From Anaeromassilibacillus sp. An200 (GTDB lineage: Bacteria > Bacillota > Clostridia > Oscillospirales > Acutalibacteraceae), in NCBI RefSeq assembly GCF_002160025.1, contig NZ_NFJU01000004.1, positions 1-64,000 on the forward strand: DNA of 64,000 nucleotides. The letters are read 5' to 3'. The number at the start of each line of letters is the position of its first letter. The stretch's first letter is position 1. Under the pieces are notes generated by a model. The model did no database searches and was not told where the DNA came from. It saw only the letters and a list, made by a program, of their open reading frames with translations. A program made the position numbers and the translations under genes. Positions 9,621 to 18,655 of the stretch are shown piece by piece.

Positions 9621-9658
9621 AAAAAGCCCGTTCTGGTTTATTCCAGAACGGGCTTTTC
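9621..9658. terminator. Strong intrinsic terminator
   Basis: AAAAGCCCGTTCTGG (9622-9636) pairs perfectly with CCAGAACGGGCTTTT (9643-9657). It separates the convergent secreted-protein and sulfatase genes and can act on both strands. Confidence 0.88.
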
Positions 9659-9676
9659 GTTTCTTCCAAGTAATTT

Positions 9677-11161
9677 TTATTTTTTCCGGACCGCGTCCAC
9701 CATTGTCAGACCGGTCTCATAATCCAGCTGACGTTCCTCATAATCATTTTCCGACTGGCGGGTATAGCCGGTATCGCTCCACGCCGCATCGGGAGCGTCC
9801 TTTCGCCACGGGCGGCGGCGCCAGTAGTAGCCGCGGAATGGATCACGCGTGCGGTTCATATTGTCCAGGATCGCGTCATGCAGGCGGCAGATCCGTTCAT
9901 AGCAGGCCGGATCATCGATTCGGTTGACCATTTCCAGCGGATCCTCCTGCAAATCATAGAATTCGTCCTGAGACAGCAGGTTCAGGCTCAGCTTATACCG
10001 GCCGTCAAAAACAGCGCGCATCGGCTGGAAGCCGCCGAACCCGTCATGATCCACCTCATAGCGCCCGAACTCCATAAAACAGAACTCATTCACGCGCTCC
10101 TGCTCTCCGCGTGCCTGCGGCAACAGGCTTTTCCCGGCAAACACGGGAGGCTGCGGAATACCGAAGAGCTCAAACACCGCCGGGGCCAGATTGATATGCG
10201 AAACAGGGGCATCGCTGACCGAACCGGAGGCAATCCCCGGCCCTCTGATAAACAGCGGGACCCGCGTGATCTCATCATAAGCCGCTGGGCCCTTGCCGCT
10301 CAGGCAATGGGATTCGAGGAAATCTCCATGGTCCGAGGTATAGATGACCACGGCATCCTCACCCACATACGTATCCACCGCGTCAAGCACGCGGCCAATC
10401 TGAGCATCCACAAAGGAATTGCAGCCGAAATAGTAGGGCGCCTTGATCCGTACCGCGCTTCTGTCCTTTTCCTGTCTTCCGCCCGCCCAGACCTTTTGGT
10501 AATCCGGCTTTCCCTCCAGCGTATCCTCTACATTCCTGGAACGGGGGAACTCAAAATCGCGGTACTGCTCCCAATATTCCCGCGGGCAGAGATAGGGACC
10601 ATGCGGCTCATCGTAGGATACGCACAAAAGGAAATTTTCCTCCTGGCCATGCTCCTGCAAAAAGCGCACGGCCCGGTCCGAACAACGGAAGGCATAGGTA
10701 AAGGAAGGGGAAATCTCCGTCGTCTCCATGGTGGAGGTGCGCCTGGAAGCCACCCGCTCCTCAGGCGTCAGCTCTTCGAGATAATTGCGCATATCGTACC
10801 AGTATTCCGGATCCCAGCCATCCGGACAGTGCCCCAGCCCGAAATAATCGCCGCCATCCAGATGCCATTTCCCGATATAGGCAGTGTGAACTCCATGATC
10901 CTGCAAACGCTGGCCGATGGTGTGCACATCAGCGGAAAGCGCGGAGGAATTGGTCCAGCTGTTGCACGAATGGGGATACAAGCCTGTGAACAGAGCACAG
11001 CGCGCCGGCTGGCAGACCGGTTGGGTGGTGTATGCCCGCGAAAAACGCATGCCCTGCGACGCCAGACGATCCAGGCACGGGGTTTTCAGGCCTGTGGGAA
11101 CATTGGCATTTACCATATCATACCGCTGAGAATCTGTCATGATAAAAATAACCTTTGCCAT
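9677..11161 (-). CDS. Cys-type sulfatase, cytoplasmic
   Basis: The 494-residue arylsulfatase-superfamily enzyme removes sulfate esters, probably from sugars. The N-terminal metal site is MTDSQR. Cys50 in the CQPAR signature would become formylglycine. YIGKWHLDG and the TSDHGDFLESH metal site complete the active site, and the C-terminal DLQEDPLEMVN segment is typical. There is no signal peptide, so it probably acts on imported sulfated oligosaccharides. Cys-type sulfatases in anaerobes need a radical-SAM maturase (anSME), which is not in this window. It is divergent from the YesM-type kinase gene across an AT-rich gap with repeats. Confidence 0.92.
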   Translation of the reverse strand: MAKVIFIMTDSQRYDMVNANVPTGLKTPCLDRLASQGMRFSRAYTTQPVCQPARCALFTGLYPHSCNSWTNSSALSADVHTIGQRLQDHGVHTAYIGKWHLDGGDYFGLGHCPDGWDPEYWYDMRNYLEELTPEERVASRRTSTMETTEISPSFTYAFRCSDRAVRFLQEHGQEENFLLCVSYDEPHGPYLCPREYWEQYRDFEFPRSRNVEDTLEGKPDYQKVWAGGRQEKDRSAVRIKAPYYFGCNSFVDAQIGRVLDAVDTYVGEDAVVIYTSDHGDFLESHCLSGKGPAAYDEITRVPLFIRGPGIASGSVSDAPVSHINLAPAVFELFGIPQPPVFAGKSLLPQARGEQERVNEFCFMEFGRYEVDHDGFGGFQPMRAVFDGRYKLSLNLLSQDEFYDLQEDPLEMVNRIDDPACYERICRLHDAILDNMNRTRDPFRGYYWRRRPWRKDAPDAAWSDTGYTRQSENDYEERQLDYETGLTMVDAVRKK

Positions 11162-11468
11162 GCTTTTCCTTCTTTCTTTTCTTTTTCCGCCAGAGCAGAA
11201 AGAATTTCCGTAAAATGACTCCGATCGAGCCGCTTTTCTCTAAGGATAGCATAATAAAAAATTTTCCACAATACAATTTTTTTCATTTCTTTTATGAATA
11301 AAAAATGAACTCTTGATCCTTTTTTTGCTATACAGCTCTTGATCTTTTTTTGTAATTGTAATAAATTATAAATTGATCCTTTATTTATAGTGTAAAATTG
11401 TACTGCACGACAACAATTAAAACTTTTGTCAGGTTTCCCTGAATATCCAAAAGCAGGAGGTATGCTTC
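11162..11468. promoter_or_regulatory. AT-rich divergent regulatory gap with three TTGATC direct repeats
   Basis: This 307-base gap holds no gene. TTGATC plus a T-rich tail occurs at 11313, 11339 and 11373 (spacings 26 and 34), all in the same orientation. A TAAAAT at 11393 could be a -10 box for the kinase gene. The repeats may be operators for the AraC-type response regulator encoded just downstream, but this is inference. Confidence 0.45.
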
Positions 11469-13256
11469 ATGCAACGGCAAACGATACGCCGCCAGCTAAA
11501 CACCGTAGCCGCTGTGGTGATCCTCAGCTTTATTGCCGTAGGGATCCTGACCGCGCATTTTCTCACGGAGATTTTGATCAGCAAAAACGTAGAATACACG
11601 CAGTACACCACAGATAAATACGCGCAGGAGGTCCGCTATATCCACAACAAGGCACAGGCTGTGATGAACTTTCTGCAATACAGCACAGAGATCCATACCT
11701 ATTTTGAGCAGGAGCAAACCTCCAATGAATACGCTATTTACCGCGATATGGATGAATTTCTCACAAGCGTATATCTGATTTACCCGGAGCTGGACGATAT
11801 CGCCCTTCTTGGCAGAAGGCAGGACCGGACCAAGCTGCGTGAAGGGGATATTCAGACGATGCTGGAGCGTTATAAGGACAAACAGCAAACCTCCTGCGTT
11901 GGTATTTTTATTCAGCAAGACGACGGACAACCCAGCACCCCGTGGAAATATGAAGTGCTGGCCTTTGTCTCCAATCTTTACGGTACCTCCTTTGATAACA
12001 GCTATGCCAAGCCTGTCGGGCAATGTATTCTGACCATTCGCATCGACGAGCTGATGTATGAGGATTTGGATCAGGGGGAGACCAGCTTTTTCCTGGTTGA
12101 CAGCCATGGGATAGCCGCGCCGCTCAACGCAAATGCCAAAAACATCGAGACGCTTCCGCAGGAAATCTCACAGGTCCCCTTTGAAGGGGAAAAAAGCGTT
12201 GGACAGTATCTTTTAATCTCTAAACAGATTGAGGGATGCGATATCCGCATTGTAAGCTGCACAGATAAAAACAGCCTGCTTTCGGACGTCGGCTACATGC
12301 AGAGTCTGCTCTTTTTGATCTGCGGGATGTCCGTCGCTCTGCTGTTTATCACCCTGATTCTCATTTACCGCAGTCTCGTGCGCCCGATTTACGCGCTGCA
12401 CTACTATATGCATGAGATCACAAGCGGAAACTACACACACATCAAGAAAAAAATCCATGTCAACGGCAACTGGGAAATGCAGGAGCTCGCCACGGACCTA
12501 AACGCCCTGATTGACGAATTTGAACTTCGTTCCCATCGCTTGTTTGAAACAACGGAGCGTATGTATGGTCTGGAGATTGAAAAGCAAAAAGCGGAGATTT
12601 CCTTCCTCCGCAGCCAGATCAATCCACATTTCCTTTACAACTCGCTGGAAACCATCCGCGGGCTGTGCAACCGGAATGGTCTGTTCGCCGCTTCCAACAT
12701 TGCCACGGCGCTGGGCAAGATTTTCCGCTACAGCATCAAAGGAGGAAGTACTGTCAAGCTGCGGGATGAAATTGAGGCTGCCAAGGCGTACATCGGCATC
12801 CAGGCAGCCCGCTTCTCCGACAAAGTGCAGGTCATTTATCACTTCGAACCCAACACCCTTGAAGTTCCCGTCATTAAAATGATTTTGCAGCCCTTGCTGG
12901 AAAATACCTTCAAATACGCGGTGGAGCAGCGCAGCGAACAGACAATGCTGTATATCTCCAGCTCACTGATCGACGATGCCCTTGTGATCACGGTGTATGA
13001 CGACGGAGAGGGAATTCCCCCGGAACGTCTCGCGGAGCTCCGCGCGCAGCTGGAAGCTGCCCAGACCTTCAGCGGTACAAGCGACCACATCGGCCTTTGC
13101 AACGTGCATCTTCGGATCCGGATGATGTATGGCCCTCCGTACGGGCTTACCATAGAAAGCACACCGAACGAGGGAACAAAGGTAACACTGCGGCTTGCCC
13201 CAAAGCTGCCTGAAACACCGCAGCTGCCGCAATCAGGAGGCGAAACAGATGCTTGA
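11469..13256 (+). CDS. YesM-family sensor histidine kinase
   Basis: The 595-residue membrane kinase senses an external signal, presumably a sugar. TM1 spans about 12-36, an extracellular sensor domain runs to about 278, and TM2 spans about 279-303, followed by HAMP. The YesM-type His_kinase motif INPHFLYNSLE carries phospho-acceptor His387. The ATPase domain shows PLLENTFKYAV, DDGEGIP and GLCNVHLRI. It begins behind AGGAGG. Its stop overlaps the start of the response regulator by eight bases, so the two are translationally coupled. In this family, the pair typically activates the LplB/YtcP/lipoprotein transporter genes beside it. Confidence 0.93.
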   Translation: MQRQTIRRQLNTVAAVVILSFIAVGILTAHFLTEILISKNVEYTQYTTDKYAQEVRYIHNKAQAVMNFLQYSTEIHTYFEQEQTSNEYAIYRDMDEFLTSVYLIYPELDDIALLGRRQDRTKLREGDIQTMLERYKDKQQTSCVGIFIQQDDGQPSTPWKYEVLAFVSNLYGTSFDNSYAKPVGQCILTIRIDELMYEDLDQGETSFFLVDSHGIAAPLNANAKNIETLPQEISQVPFEGEKSVGQYLLISKQIEGCDIRIVSCTDKNSLLSDVGYMQSLLFLICGMSVALLFITLILIYRSLVRPIYALHYYMHEITSGNYTHIKKKIHVNGNWEMQELATDLNALIDEFELRSHRLFETTERMYGLEIEKQKAEISFLRSQINPHFLYNSLETIRGLCNRNGLFAASNIATALGKIFRYSIKGGSTVKLRDEIEAAKAYIGIQAARFSDKVQVIYHFEPNTLEVPVIKMILQPLLENTFKYAVEQRSEQTMLYISSSLIDDALVITVYDDGEGIPPERLAELRAQLEAAQTFSGTSDHIGLCNVHLRIRMMYGPPYGLTIESTPNEGTKVTLRLAPKLPETPQLPQSGGETDA

Positions 13257-14628
13257 GGAAGCAAAACGCATCGTTCTTGTGGACGATGAACCGGGAGTTC
13301 TGGAATCCATCCAGACCGGAATCGACTGGGAAAAATTGGGAACACGGATCTGCGGCGTTTTTACCGATGGAAAAAAAGCGCTGGATTATATTGAGGAAAA
13401 CCCGGTGGACATTGTCATCACGGATATCACCATGCCCTCATTCAACGGTTTGGAGCTCTGCTCCCGTGTGCAGGCTCTGCGGCCCGAGGTAAAATTCATC
13501 ATCATCAGCGGGTACGCCGATTTTGCCTATGCGCAGAAATCCATCCGCTTCGGCGCGCTTGGCTACTGTCTCAAGCCTGTGGACTATGAAGAGCTGCAGG
13601 GATACATCCGCAAGGCGGTGCAGCCCTCCTCCAACGGGCAGGACTGTGATCCGGAGCTTGTGGAGGCGCTGTATGAAAACGATGTCCCGCGCCTTTCCAG
13701 AATTTTGGAAAGCGAAGGTCTGGAAGAACCCATCTATACCGCTGTATCCATCGGCAGGACTCCTCTCAAGCACCTTTTCGACGGTCTGTGCCAGCCCCTG
13801 GGCTACCATGAGCATCTTTATCTCTTCCGCCAGCCTCCCAAAGAGATTCCAGAAAGGCTGCTGGAGGATTCGGAAGTGGATGGGATCTCCATCAGCACGC
13901 TTCCGGTGAAGTTTTCCGATTTGCAGTCTGCCGTTTTTCAAAATCTCTACGACAGCTGCCAGTTCTTCTTTCACCGGGAATCGCGCGTTTTTCGCACGCA
14001 TGCCGTCTACCTGGAAGGCGTTCAGCAGGAAATCTCCCCTCTCCTCTACCAGCCCGCTGCTCTGCGCACTCTTCTTCTGTCCTGGTCGGGCCAGCTTTCG
14101 CACATCTCCCAGGCCCTGGACATTTACAATTATATTTTCTGCCATCTTGGCATTGATCTGGAGATTTACAGCTATCAGCAGCTTCTCTCCACCTACCGCA
14201 GCTACGAAGAGATGGTCGCCGGGATTATGGAGGCCATGACGCCGGACGTGGAAAAGGAGATCAGTGAGGGCGGCTACAGCAGAGGCTTTTTGAAAATCAT
14301 CAAATATATTCATGAGAACTATTCGACCGATATCTCCACCGCCGACATTGCCAGAGAATTCAATATGAATCCAAGCTATGTCAGCCAGCTTTTCAAAAAA
14401 GAAACCGGAAACACCATCGTCAAATATCTGACTTCCCTGCGCATGCAGAAAGCGGAAGAGCTTTTGCAGTGCACGGATCTTCCGGTATCTGCCATCAGCG
14501 ACGCCTGCGGCTTCAATGATTATTTCTACTTTATCAAGCTCTTTAAAAAGCACACCTCCTGTTCTCCCAGCCAATACCGCAGAAAACTGGCCGGCGATCC
14601 AAACGACACGGAAGCTTCAAAAGAATAA
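13249..14628 (+). CDS. YesN-family response regulator with AraC DNA-binding domain
   Basis: The 459-residue partner of the upstream kinase has an N-terminal receiver domain with acidic pocket Asp12-Asp13, phospho-acceptor Asp59 in ITDITMP and conserved Lys in YCLKPVDY. A poorly conserved middle region follows. The C-terminal ~100 residues form an AraC double helix-turn-helix (ISTADIAREFNMNPSYVSQLF; ISDACGFNDYFYFIKLFKKH). ATG 13249 sits behind AGGAGG inside the end of the kinase gene. It likely binds upstream of the ABC transporter genes that follow a terminator. Confidence 0.93.
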   Translation: MLEEAKRIVLVDDEPGVLESIQTGIDWEKLGTRICGVFTDGKKALDYIEENPVDIVITDITMPSFNGLELCSRVQALRPEVKFIIISGYADFAYAQKSIRFGALGYCLKPVDYEELQGYIRKAVQPSSNGQDCDPELVEALYENDVPRLSRILESEGLEEPIYTAVSIGRTPLKHLFDGLCQPLGYHEHLYLFRQPPKEIPERLLEDSEVDGISISTLPVKFSDLQSAVFQNLYDSCQFFFHRESRVFRTHAVYLEGVQQEISPLLYQPAALRTLLLSWSGQLSHISQALDIYNYIFCHLGIDLEIYSYQQLLSTYRSYEEMVAGIMEAMTPDVEKEISEGGYSRGFLKIIKYIHENYSTDISTADIAREFNMNPSYVSQLFKKETGNTIVKYLTSLRMQKAEELLQCTDLPVSAISDACGFNDYFYFIKLFKKHTSCSPSQYRRKLAGDPNDTEASKE

Positions 14629-14644
14629 GTGGTATGATAAAGAT

Positions 14645-14697
14645 AGAGCCCCTGTGATGGATATGGAGCTTATTGCCAATCCATCACGGGGGCTTTT
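14645..14697 (+). terminator. Intrinsic terminator after the YesMN pair
   Basis: AGCCCCTGTGATGGAT (14647-14662) pairs with ATCCATCACGGGGGCT (14679-14694) apart from one T-G position, followed by TTTT. It isolates the regulatory pair from the transporter operon. Confidence 0.85.
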
Positions 14698-14902
14698 GTA
14701 TGGATTGATCTAAAAAAATTCCCATATGCATTTCAAATTATGACAAAACTATGAATAAGACAACGAAAATTGGACTTTCTTTAGAATATTATGAACAAAC
14801 TAAAAAATATCCATAAAGAAAATTTGTATTGCAAATCAAAAAAACCATACCGTTTTTTTCGTGCAAATAGTATAATTCAGATAAATCAGAGAGGTGATGA
14901 AT
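14698..14902 (+). promoter_or_regulatory. AT-rich promoter region of the ABC importer operon
   Basis: A perfect TATAAT lies at 14871-14876, 26 bases before the ribosome-site end, but the matching -35 position reads TACCGT. A good -10 without a -35 is typical of activator-dependent promoters, fitting control by the adjacent AraC-type response regulator. The rest is A/T-rich without coding potential. Confidence 0.5.
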
Positions 14903-15856
14903 GTGAAAAAAGCTGCTGCGGTTTCTAACATGCCAACCAACAAATGGGCCCGCAAATGGAAACAAATCCGAAGCGACAAGCTGCTCTATCTTCTGCTTCT
15001 CCCCGTCATCGCATGGTACTTGATCTTCGCGTATCTTCCGATGGGCGGCCTGTCCCTCGCTTTCAAGAGCTTCCGCTACGACATGGGACTCTGGGGCAGC
15101 CCATGGATTGGATTTGAGCACTTTTCCAAAATGTTTGAAGACAAGGACTTTTGGAATGCGCTCAAAAACACTCTGGTTTTTGCCGCGGGCAAAATCTGCA
15201 TCCTCTTCCCCATGCCCGTGCTTCTGGCCGTTCTTCTCAATGAGATGCGAGCAAACAAGACAAAAAAGTTTTTCCAGACCGTCTTTACCTTCCCGCACTT
15301 TATCACCTGGGTTGTGCTGGCCGGTATCCTCATTAACATGTTCGGCAGCAACGGTATGGTAAATGCCTCCCTCTCCGCGCTTGGCCTTCAGAAAATTTCA
15401 CCGCTTTCCGACTCAAGTATGTTCCGTCCCTTCATCTGGCTTTCCGCTCTGTGGAAAGAAATCGGATGGGATTCCATCATTTATCTCGCGGCCTTTGCCG
15501 GCATTGACCCCGGACTGTATGAAGCAGCCAGCATCGACGGCGCAAACCGCTTCCAGAAAATGATCCACATTTCCTGGCCGGGCATCCGCGGCACCGTCGC
15601 CATCATGTTCATTCTGGCAGTCGGCAGCCTGATGACGAGCGGCGCAAGCTTTGATCAGGTGTTTAACCTCTATTCCGAGCCTGTATACAATGTGGCCGAC
15701 ACACTGGACACCTTCGTTTATCGCAGCTCCTTCAGCATTGGAACCAACTTTGGCTACACCACGGCTGTCGGATTCCTCAAATCTGTTATCAACGTTATTT
15801 TGATCACGATCACCAACAAGATTGTGACCAAAACCGGTGAATCCGGACTGTTTTAA
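14903..15856 (+). CDS. ABC sugar importer permease, LplB family
   Basis: The roughly 317-residue inner-membrane protein has about six transmembrane segments and a cytoplasmic EAA loop (YEAASIDGANRFQKMIHISWPG) that docks the ATPase. It imports oligosaccharides together with the next permease and the lipoprotein. GTG 14903 is preferred because GAGAGG lies eight bases upstream; ATG 14897 would be only two bases from it. The first in the operon, it is followed by the second permease after 17 bases. Confidence 0.9.
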   Translation: MKKAAAVSNMPTNKWARKWKQIRSDKLLYLLLLPVIAWYLIFAYLPMGGLSLAFKSFRYDMGLWGSPWIGFEHFSKMFEDKDFWNALKNTLVFAAGKICILFPMPVLLAVLLNEMRANKTKKFFQTVFTFPHFITWVVLAGILINMFGSNGMVNASLSALGLQKISPLSDSSMFRPFIWLSALWKEIGWDSIIYLAAFAGIDPGLYEAASIDGANRFQKMIHISWPGIRGTVAIMFILAVGSLMTSGASFDQVFNLYSEPVYNVADTLDTFVYRSSFSIGTNFGYTTAVGFLKSVINVILITITNKIVTKTGESGLF

Positions 15857-15873
15857 AGAAAGGGGAGTTCGGC

Positions 15874-16770
15874 GTGAAAGCATCCAAATCTGTCCGCAAA
15901 AAACGCGGCATCACCGTGTTCGACGTCATTCTGATTGTCATCCTCGGCCTGATGAGCCTGATCACCATCTATCCGTTTTACTACGTTCTGATCGTGTCCT
16001 TCTCCAATGTCAACGCCTTCGGAAACCATGTTCCCTACCTGCTTCCGTATGTGATTGATTTTGAAGGCTACAAGGTCATCTTCGCAGATTTTTCCTTCCT
16101 GCAGGCCTTCTTTAACTCCGTTTTCGTCACCGTGGTCGGCTCGCTGCTCAACATGCTGCTGTCCATCTGCGGTGCATACGCACTCTCGAAAAAACGTCTG
16201 GTCGGCCGTGGACTCTTCCTTTCCCTGATTCTCTTTACCATGCTCTTCAGCGGCGGCCTCATCCCTTACTACCTCGTGGTCAGCGGAATGGGACTGACCA
16301 ACTCCCTCTGGTCCATGATTCTTCCGACCGCCATCAATACCTTCTATCTGATCATCATGAAGAACTATTTCGTCTCCCTGCCCCCCAGCCTGGAGGAAGC
16401 GGCAAAGATCGACGGAGCGCATGATCTGACCATCCTGTTCCGCATCATTCTTCCGATTTCCATGCCGTTTATTGCCACCTTCTTTCTCTTCTATGCTGTG
16501 GAGCGCTGGAACGAATGGTGGAACGCCCTGCTGTTCATCAATGAAAAAGCCAAGCAGCCCCTTCAGATCTACATGCGCGAACTGCTTGTCAGCTTTAACA
16601 GCGCGCTGGCTCAGCAGGCAATCTCCGTGATTTCCCAGAACCAGAAAGCGAACTTCCAGTCTATCCAGATGGCTACCATCGTGGTCTCCACCGTTCCGAT
16701 CCTGTGTGTGTACCCCTTTATCCAGAAGCACTTTGTCAAAGGTGTGATGGTAGGGTCCGTCAAAGAGTAA
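15874..16770 (+). CDS. ABC sugar importer permease, YtcP family
   Basis: The 298-residue MalG-type permease has six predicted transmembrane segments and the EAA loop LEEAAKIDGAHDLTILFRIILP. It starts with GTG behind AAAGGGGAG. It pairs with the LplB-type permease just upstream and precedes the binding lipoprotein. No ATP-binding subunit gene is nearby, as usual for this family, which borrows MsmX-like ATPases. Confidence 0.92.
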   Translation: MKASKSVRKKRGITVFDVILIVILGLMSLITIYPFYYVLIVSFSNVNAFGNHVPYLLPYVIDFEGYKVIFADFSFLQAFFNSVFVTVVGSLLNMLLSICGAYALSKKRLVGRGLFLSLILFTMLFSGGLIPYYLVVSGMGLTNSLWSMILPTAINTFYLIIMKNYFVSLPPSLEEAAKIDGAHDLTILFRIILPISMPFIATFFLFYAVERWNEWWNALLFINEKAKQPLQIYMRELLVSFNSALAQQAISVISQNQKANFQSIQMATIVVSTVPILCVYPFIQKHFVKGVMVGSVKE

Positions 16771-16853
16771 TCTTTCTTCGCTTCCCCGGCAGACTTGCTT
16801 TATCATAACCGTTATTTAGAAGAAGTAATTTTATTTGCAAAGGAGAATTTGCT

Positions 16854-18449
16854 ATGAAAGTCAAAAGAGCAACCGCAGCGATCCTGTGCGCCCTCCTGGC
16901 CGCTTCCGCGTTCGGTGCATGCACCTCGCCCGCTCCCGCTTCCTCAGGCGCTTCCCCGGCTTCGGGCAGCACCTCTCAGGATGCCGGCGGATCCGGTGAT
17001 ACGGCTTCCGGTGAGCCGACCGAAATCACCATCGCTTACTGGGATGTGGAAAAGGGTCTCTCCGGCGGCGAAAATGACAAGCTCCTGCAAAAAATCCAGG
17101 AGGATACCAACACCATCCTCAAGCCGCTGAACATCACCTGGGACGACTACCGCCAGAAAATTCAGCTGTGGGCTTCCTCCAATCAGCTCCCCGACGTATT
17201 TGCAATCGACGTGATCGGTTCCTCCTTCTACTACAACTGGACGGAGCAGGGCGTCGTGGCGCCGCTGCCCGAGGATCTCTCCGCTTATCCGGCTCTCGAG
17301 GAATACATGTCTTCTCCCGATATCGAGGCTCTCCGCAAGGAAGATGGAAAATTCTACACCATCCCCCGCACCACCTGGGCGGAGATCCGGCAGAGCGCAA
17401 CCGAGCGCAAGATGTTCTACCGCTGGGATCTCGCACAGGCGGCAGGCGTCACCAAGGAACCCGAAACCTATGAGGAATTCCGCGATATGCTGCGCAAGAT
17501 TATCGAAGCCGATCCGGAGGGAAAATCCATCACCGGCATGACGGTTTCCATTCCGCAGCTGCTTGACAGCTTCTTCATGCCTTACGGTGTGCCGCTGGGC
17601 ATGGGCGACGGCTCCGGCAGCGACTTCAAATGGATTGAAAAGGACGGTCAGTATGTTCCCGCCTATTTTGCAGGCGACCTGAAAGCCGTTTTCCAGCTTG
17701 CCCGTGACATGTATCAGGAAGGAACCATCGATCCCGATATCGCGCTGGCCAAGCAGCAGCTTTCCGAGGATAAGTTCCTGCAGGGAAGCGTATCCGCCTA
17801 CTACGCCAACCAGCAGTCCGACAATCTCGCCCAGAAGTGGAACGAGGTCAACCCCGACAAGAAGTTTGAGGACTGTGTAAAGCTGGCCAAGCCCTTCCCG
17901 GGCCTTGACGGCAACACCACCTGCCCTGTGTTCAAGACCTACTGGTCCGAATCCTACATTTCCGCACAGTCCGCCGATAAGATGGACGCCATCCTGAGAC
18001 TGTACAACTACTATCTTGAAAACGACGAAATGGTCCGCTACGGCTTTGAAGGCGAGGATTGGAAAAAAGAGGGCGACAGCATCATTCAGCTCAATTCCGA
18101 CATAACCAATACCTATCCTGTCACCAACATTGGCGGCCTGGCGCAGTATGCCAACTGGCATAATCTCCAGCTGACCGGCGACGCGGAGAGAGATGTTTAC
18201 CGTCAGATCGATATCGACTACTGGAACCTCATCGACGAAACCTGCACGGTTCCGGAGTATGAGCCGAGCTACACCAACCTCTCCACTCCCACCAAAAACG
18301 AGTTCATCATCAAGCCCGCGGAAGATCTGCTCACCATTATGACCGGCACAGAGTCTGTTGATAAGATGTATGACGATCTGATGGCTTCCTATGAGAGCGA
18401 AGGCCTCTCCAAGATGATCGAAGAAGTAAACGCCAAGATTTCTGAATAA
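16854..18449 (+). CDS. Extracellular sugar-binding lipoprotein (LipO/YtcQ type)
   Basis: The 531-residue binding protein carries a lipoprotein signal with lipobox AFGAC (Cys23), then a Ser/Pro/Ala-rich linker of about 25 residues, then the solute-binding fold (EITIAYWDVEKG onward). The large size is typical of the ~500-residue proteins working with LplB/YtcP permeases, which bind oligosaccharides or their derivatives. AAAGGAG precedes the start, and a terminator follows the stop, closing the three-gene importer operon. Confidence 0.92.
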   Translation: MKVKRATAAILCALLAASAFGACTSPAPASSGASPASGSTSQDAGGSGDTASGEPTEITIAYWDVEKGLSGGENDKLLQKIQEDTNTILKPLNITWDDYRQKIQLWASSNQLPDVFAIDVIGSSFYYNWTEQGVVAPLPEDLSAYPALEEYMSSPDIEALRKEDGKFYTIPRTTWAEIRQSATERKMFYRWDLAQAAGVTKEPETYEEFRDMLRKIIEADPEGKSITGMTVSIPQLLDSFFMPYGVPLGMGDGSGSDFKWIEKDGQYVPAYFAGDLKAVFQLARDMYQEGTIDPDIALAKQQLSEDKFLQGSVSAYYANQQSDNLAQKWNEVNPDKKFEDCVKLAKPFPGLDGNTTCPVFKTYWSESYISAQSADKMDAILRLYNYYLENDEMVRYGFEGEDWKKEGDSIIQLNSDITNTYPVTNIGGLAQYANWHNLQLTGDAERDVYRQIDIDYWNLIDETCTVPEYEPSYTNLSTPTKNEFIIKPAEDLLTIMTGTESVDKMYDDLMASYESEGLSKMIEEVNAKISE

Positions 18450-18477
18450 GAACAAGCTGAAGGCATCCTCCTAAAGA

Positions 18478-18512
18478 CAGTGCGGGCCGGTTTCCAGTCC
18501 GCACTGTTTCCC
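18478..18512 (+). terminator. Intrinsic terminator of the importer operon
   Basis: ACAGTGCGG (18478-18486) pairs with CCGCACTGT (18500-18508), followed by TTCCC. It lies between the binding protein and the DUF4091 gene. Some readthrough is likely since the T-run is short. Confidence 0.7.
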
Positions 18513-18655
18513 TTGGAAGCCTGAGATTGACCACAATCCATCTCCAGCATTGCCGGAAAGGCCCGGAGGCGGGGCAGCTTTTCCGCCTGCTTCTTGCCGC
18601 TTTGGGAAGGGCCTTCTGCATATTCTACTATTTTCTATTTTGATGAGGTGTTGTT

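Noticed and set aside
7114-9669. An 851-codon open frame opposite the secreted repeat protein
   Set aside because: No ribosome site or domain; it arises from the repetitive, GC-biased codons of the plus-strand gene, which has a signal peptide and proper start.
14897-14902. ATG 14897 as the start of the LplB-type permease
   Set aside because: It lies only two bases from the ribosome-binding GAGAGG; GTG 14903 has normal spacing.
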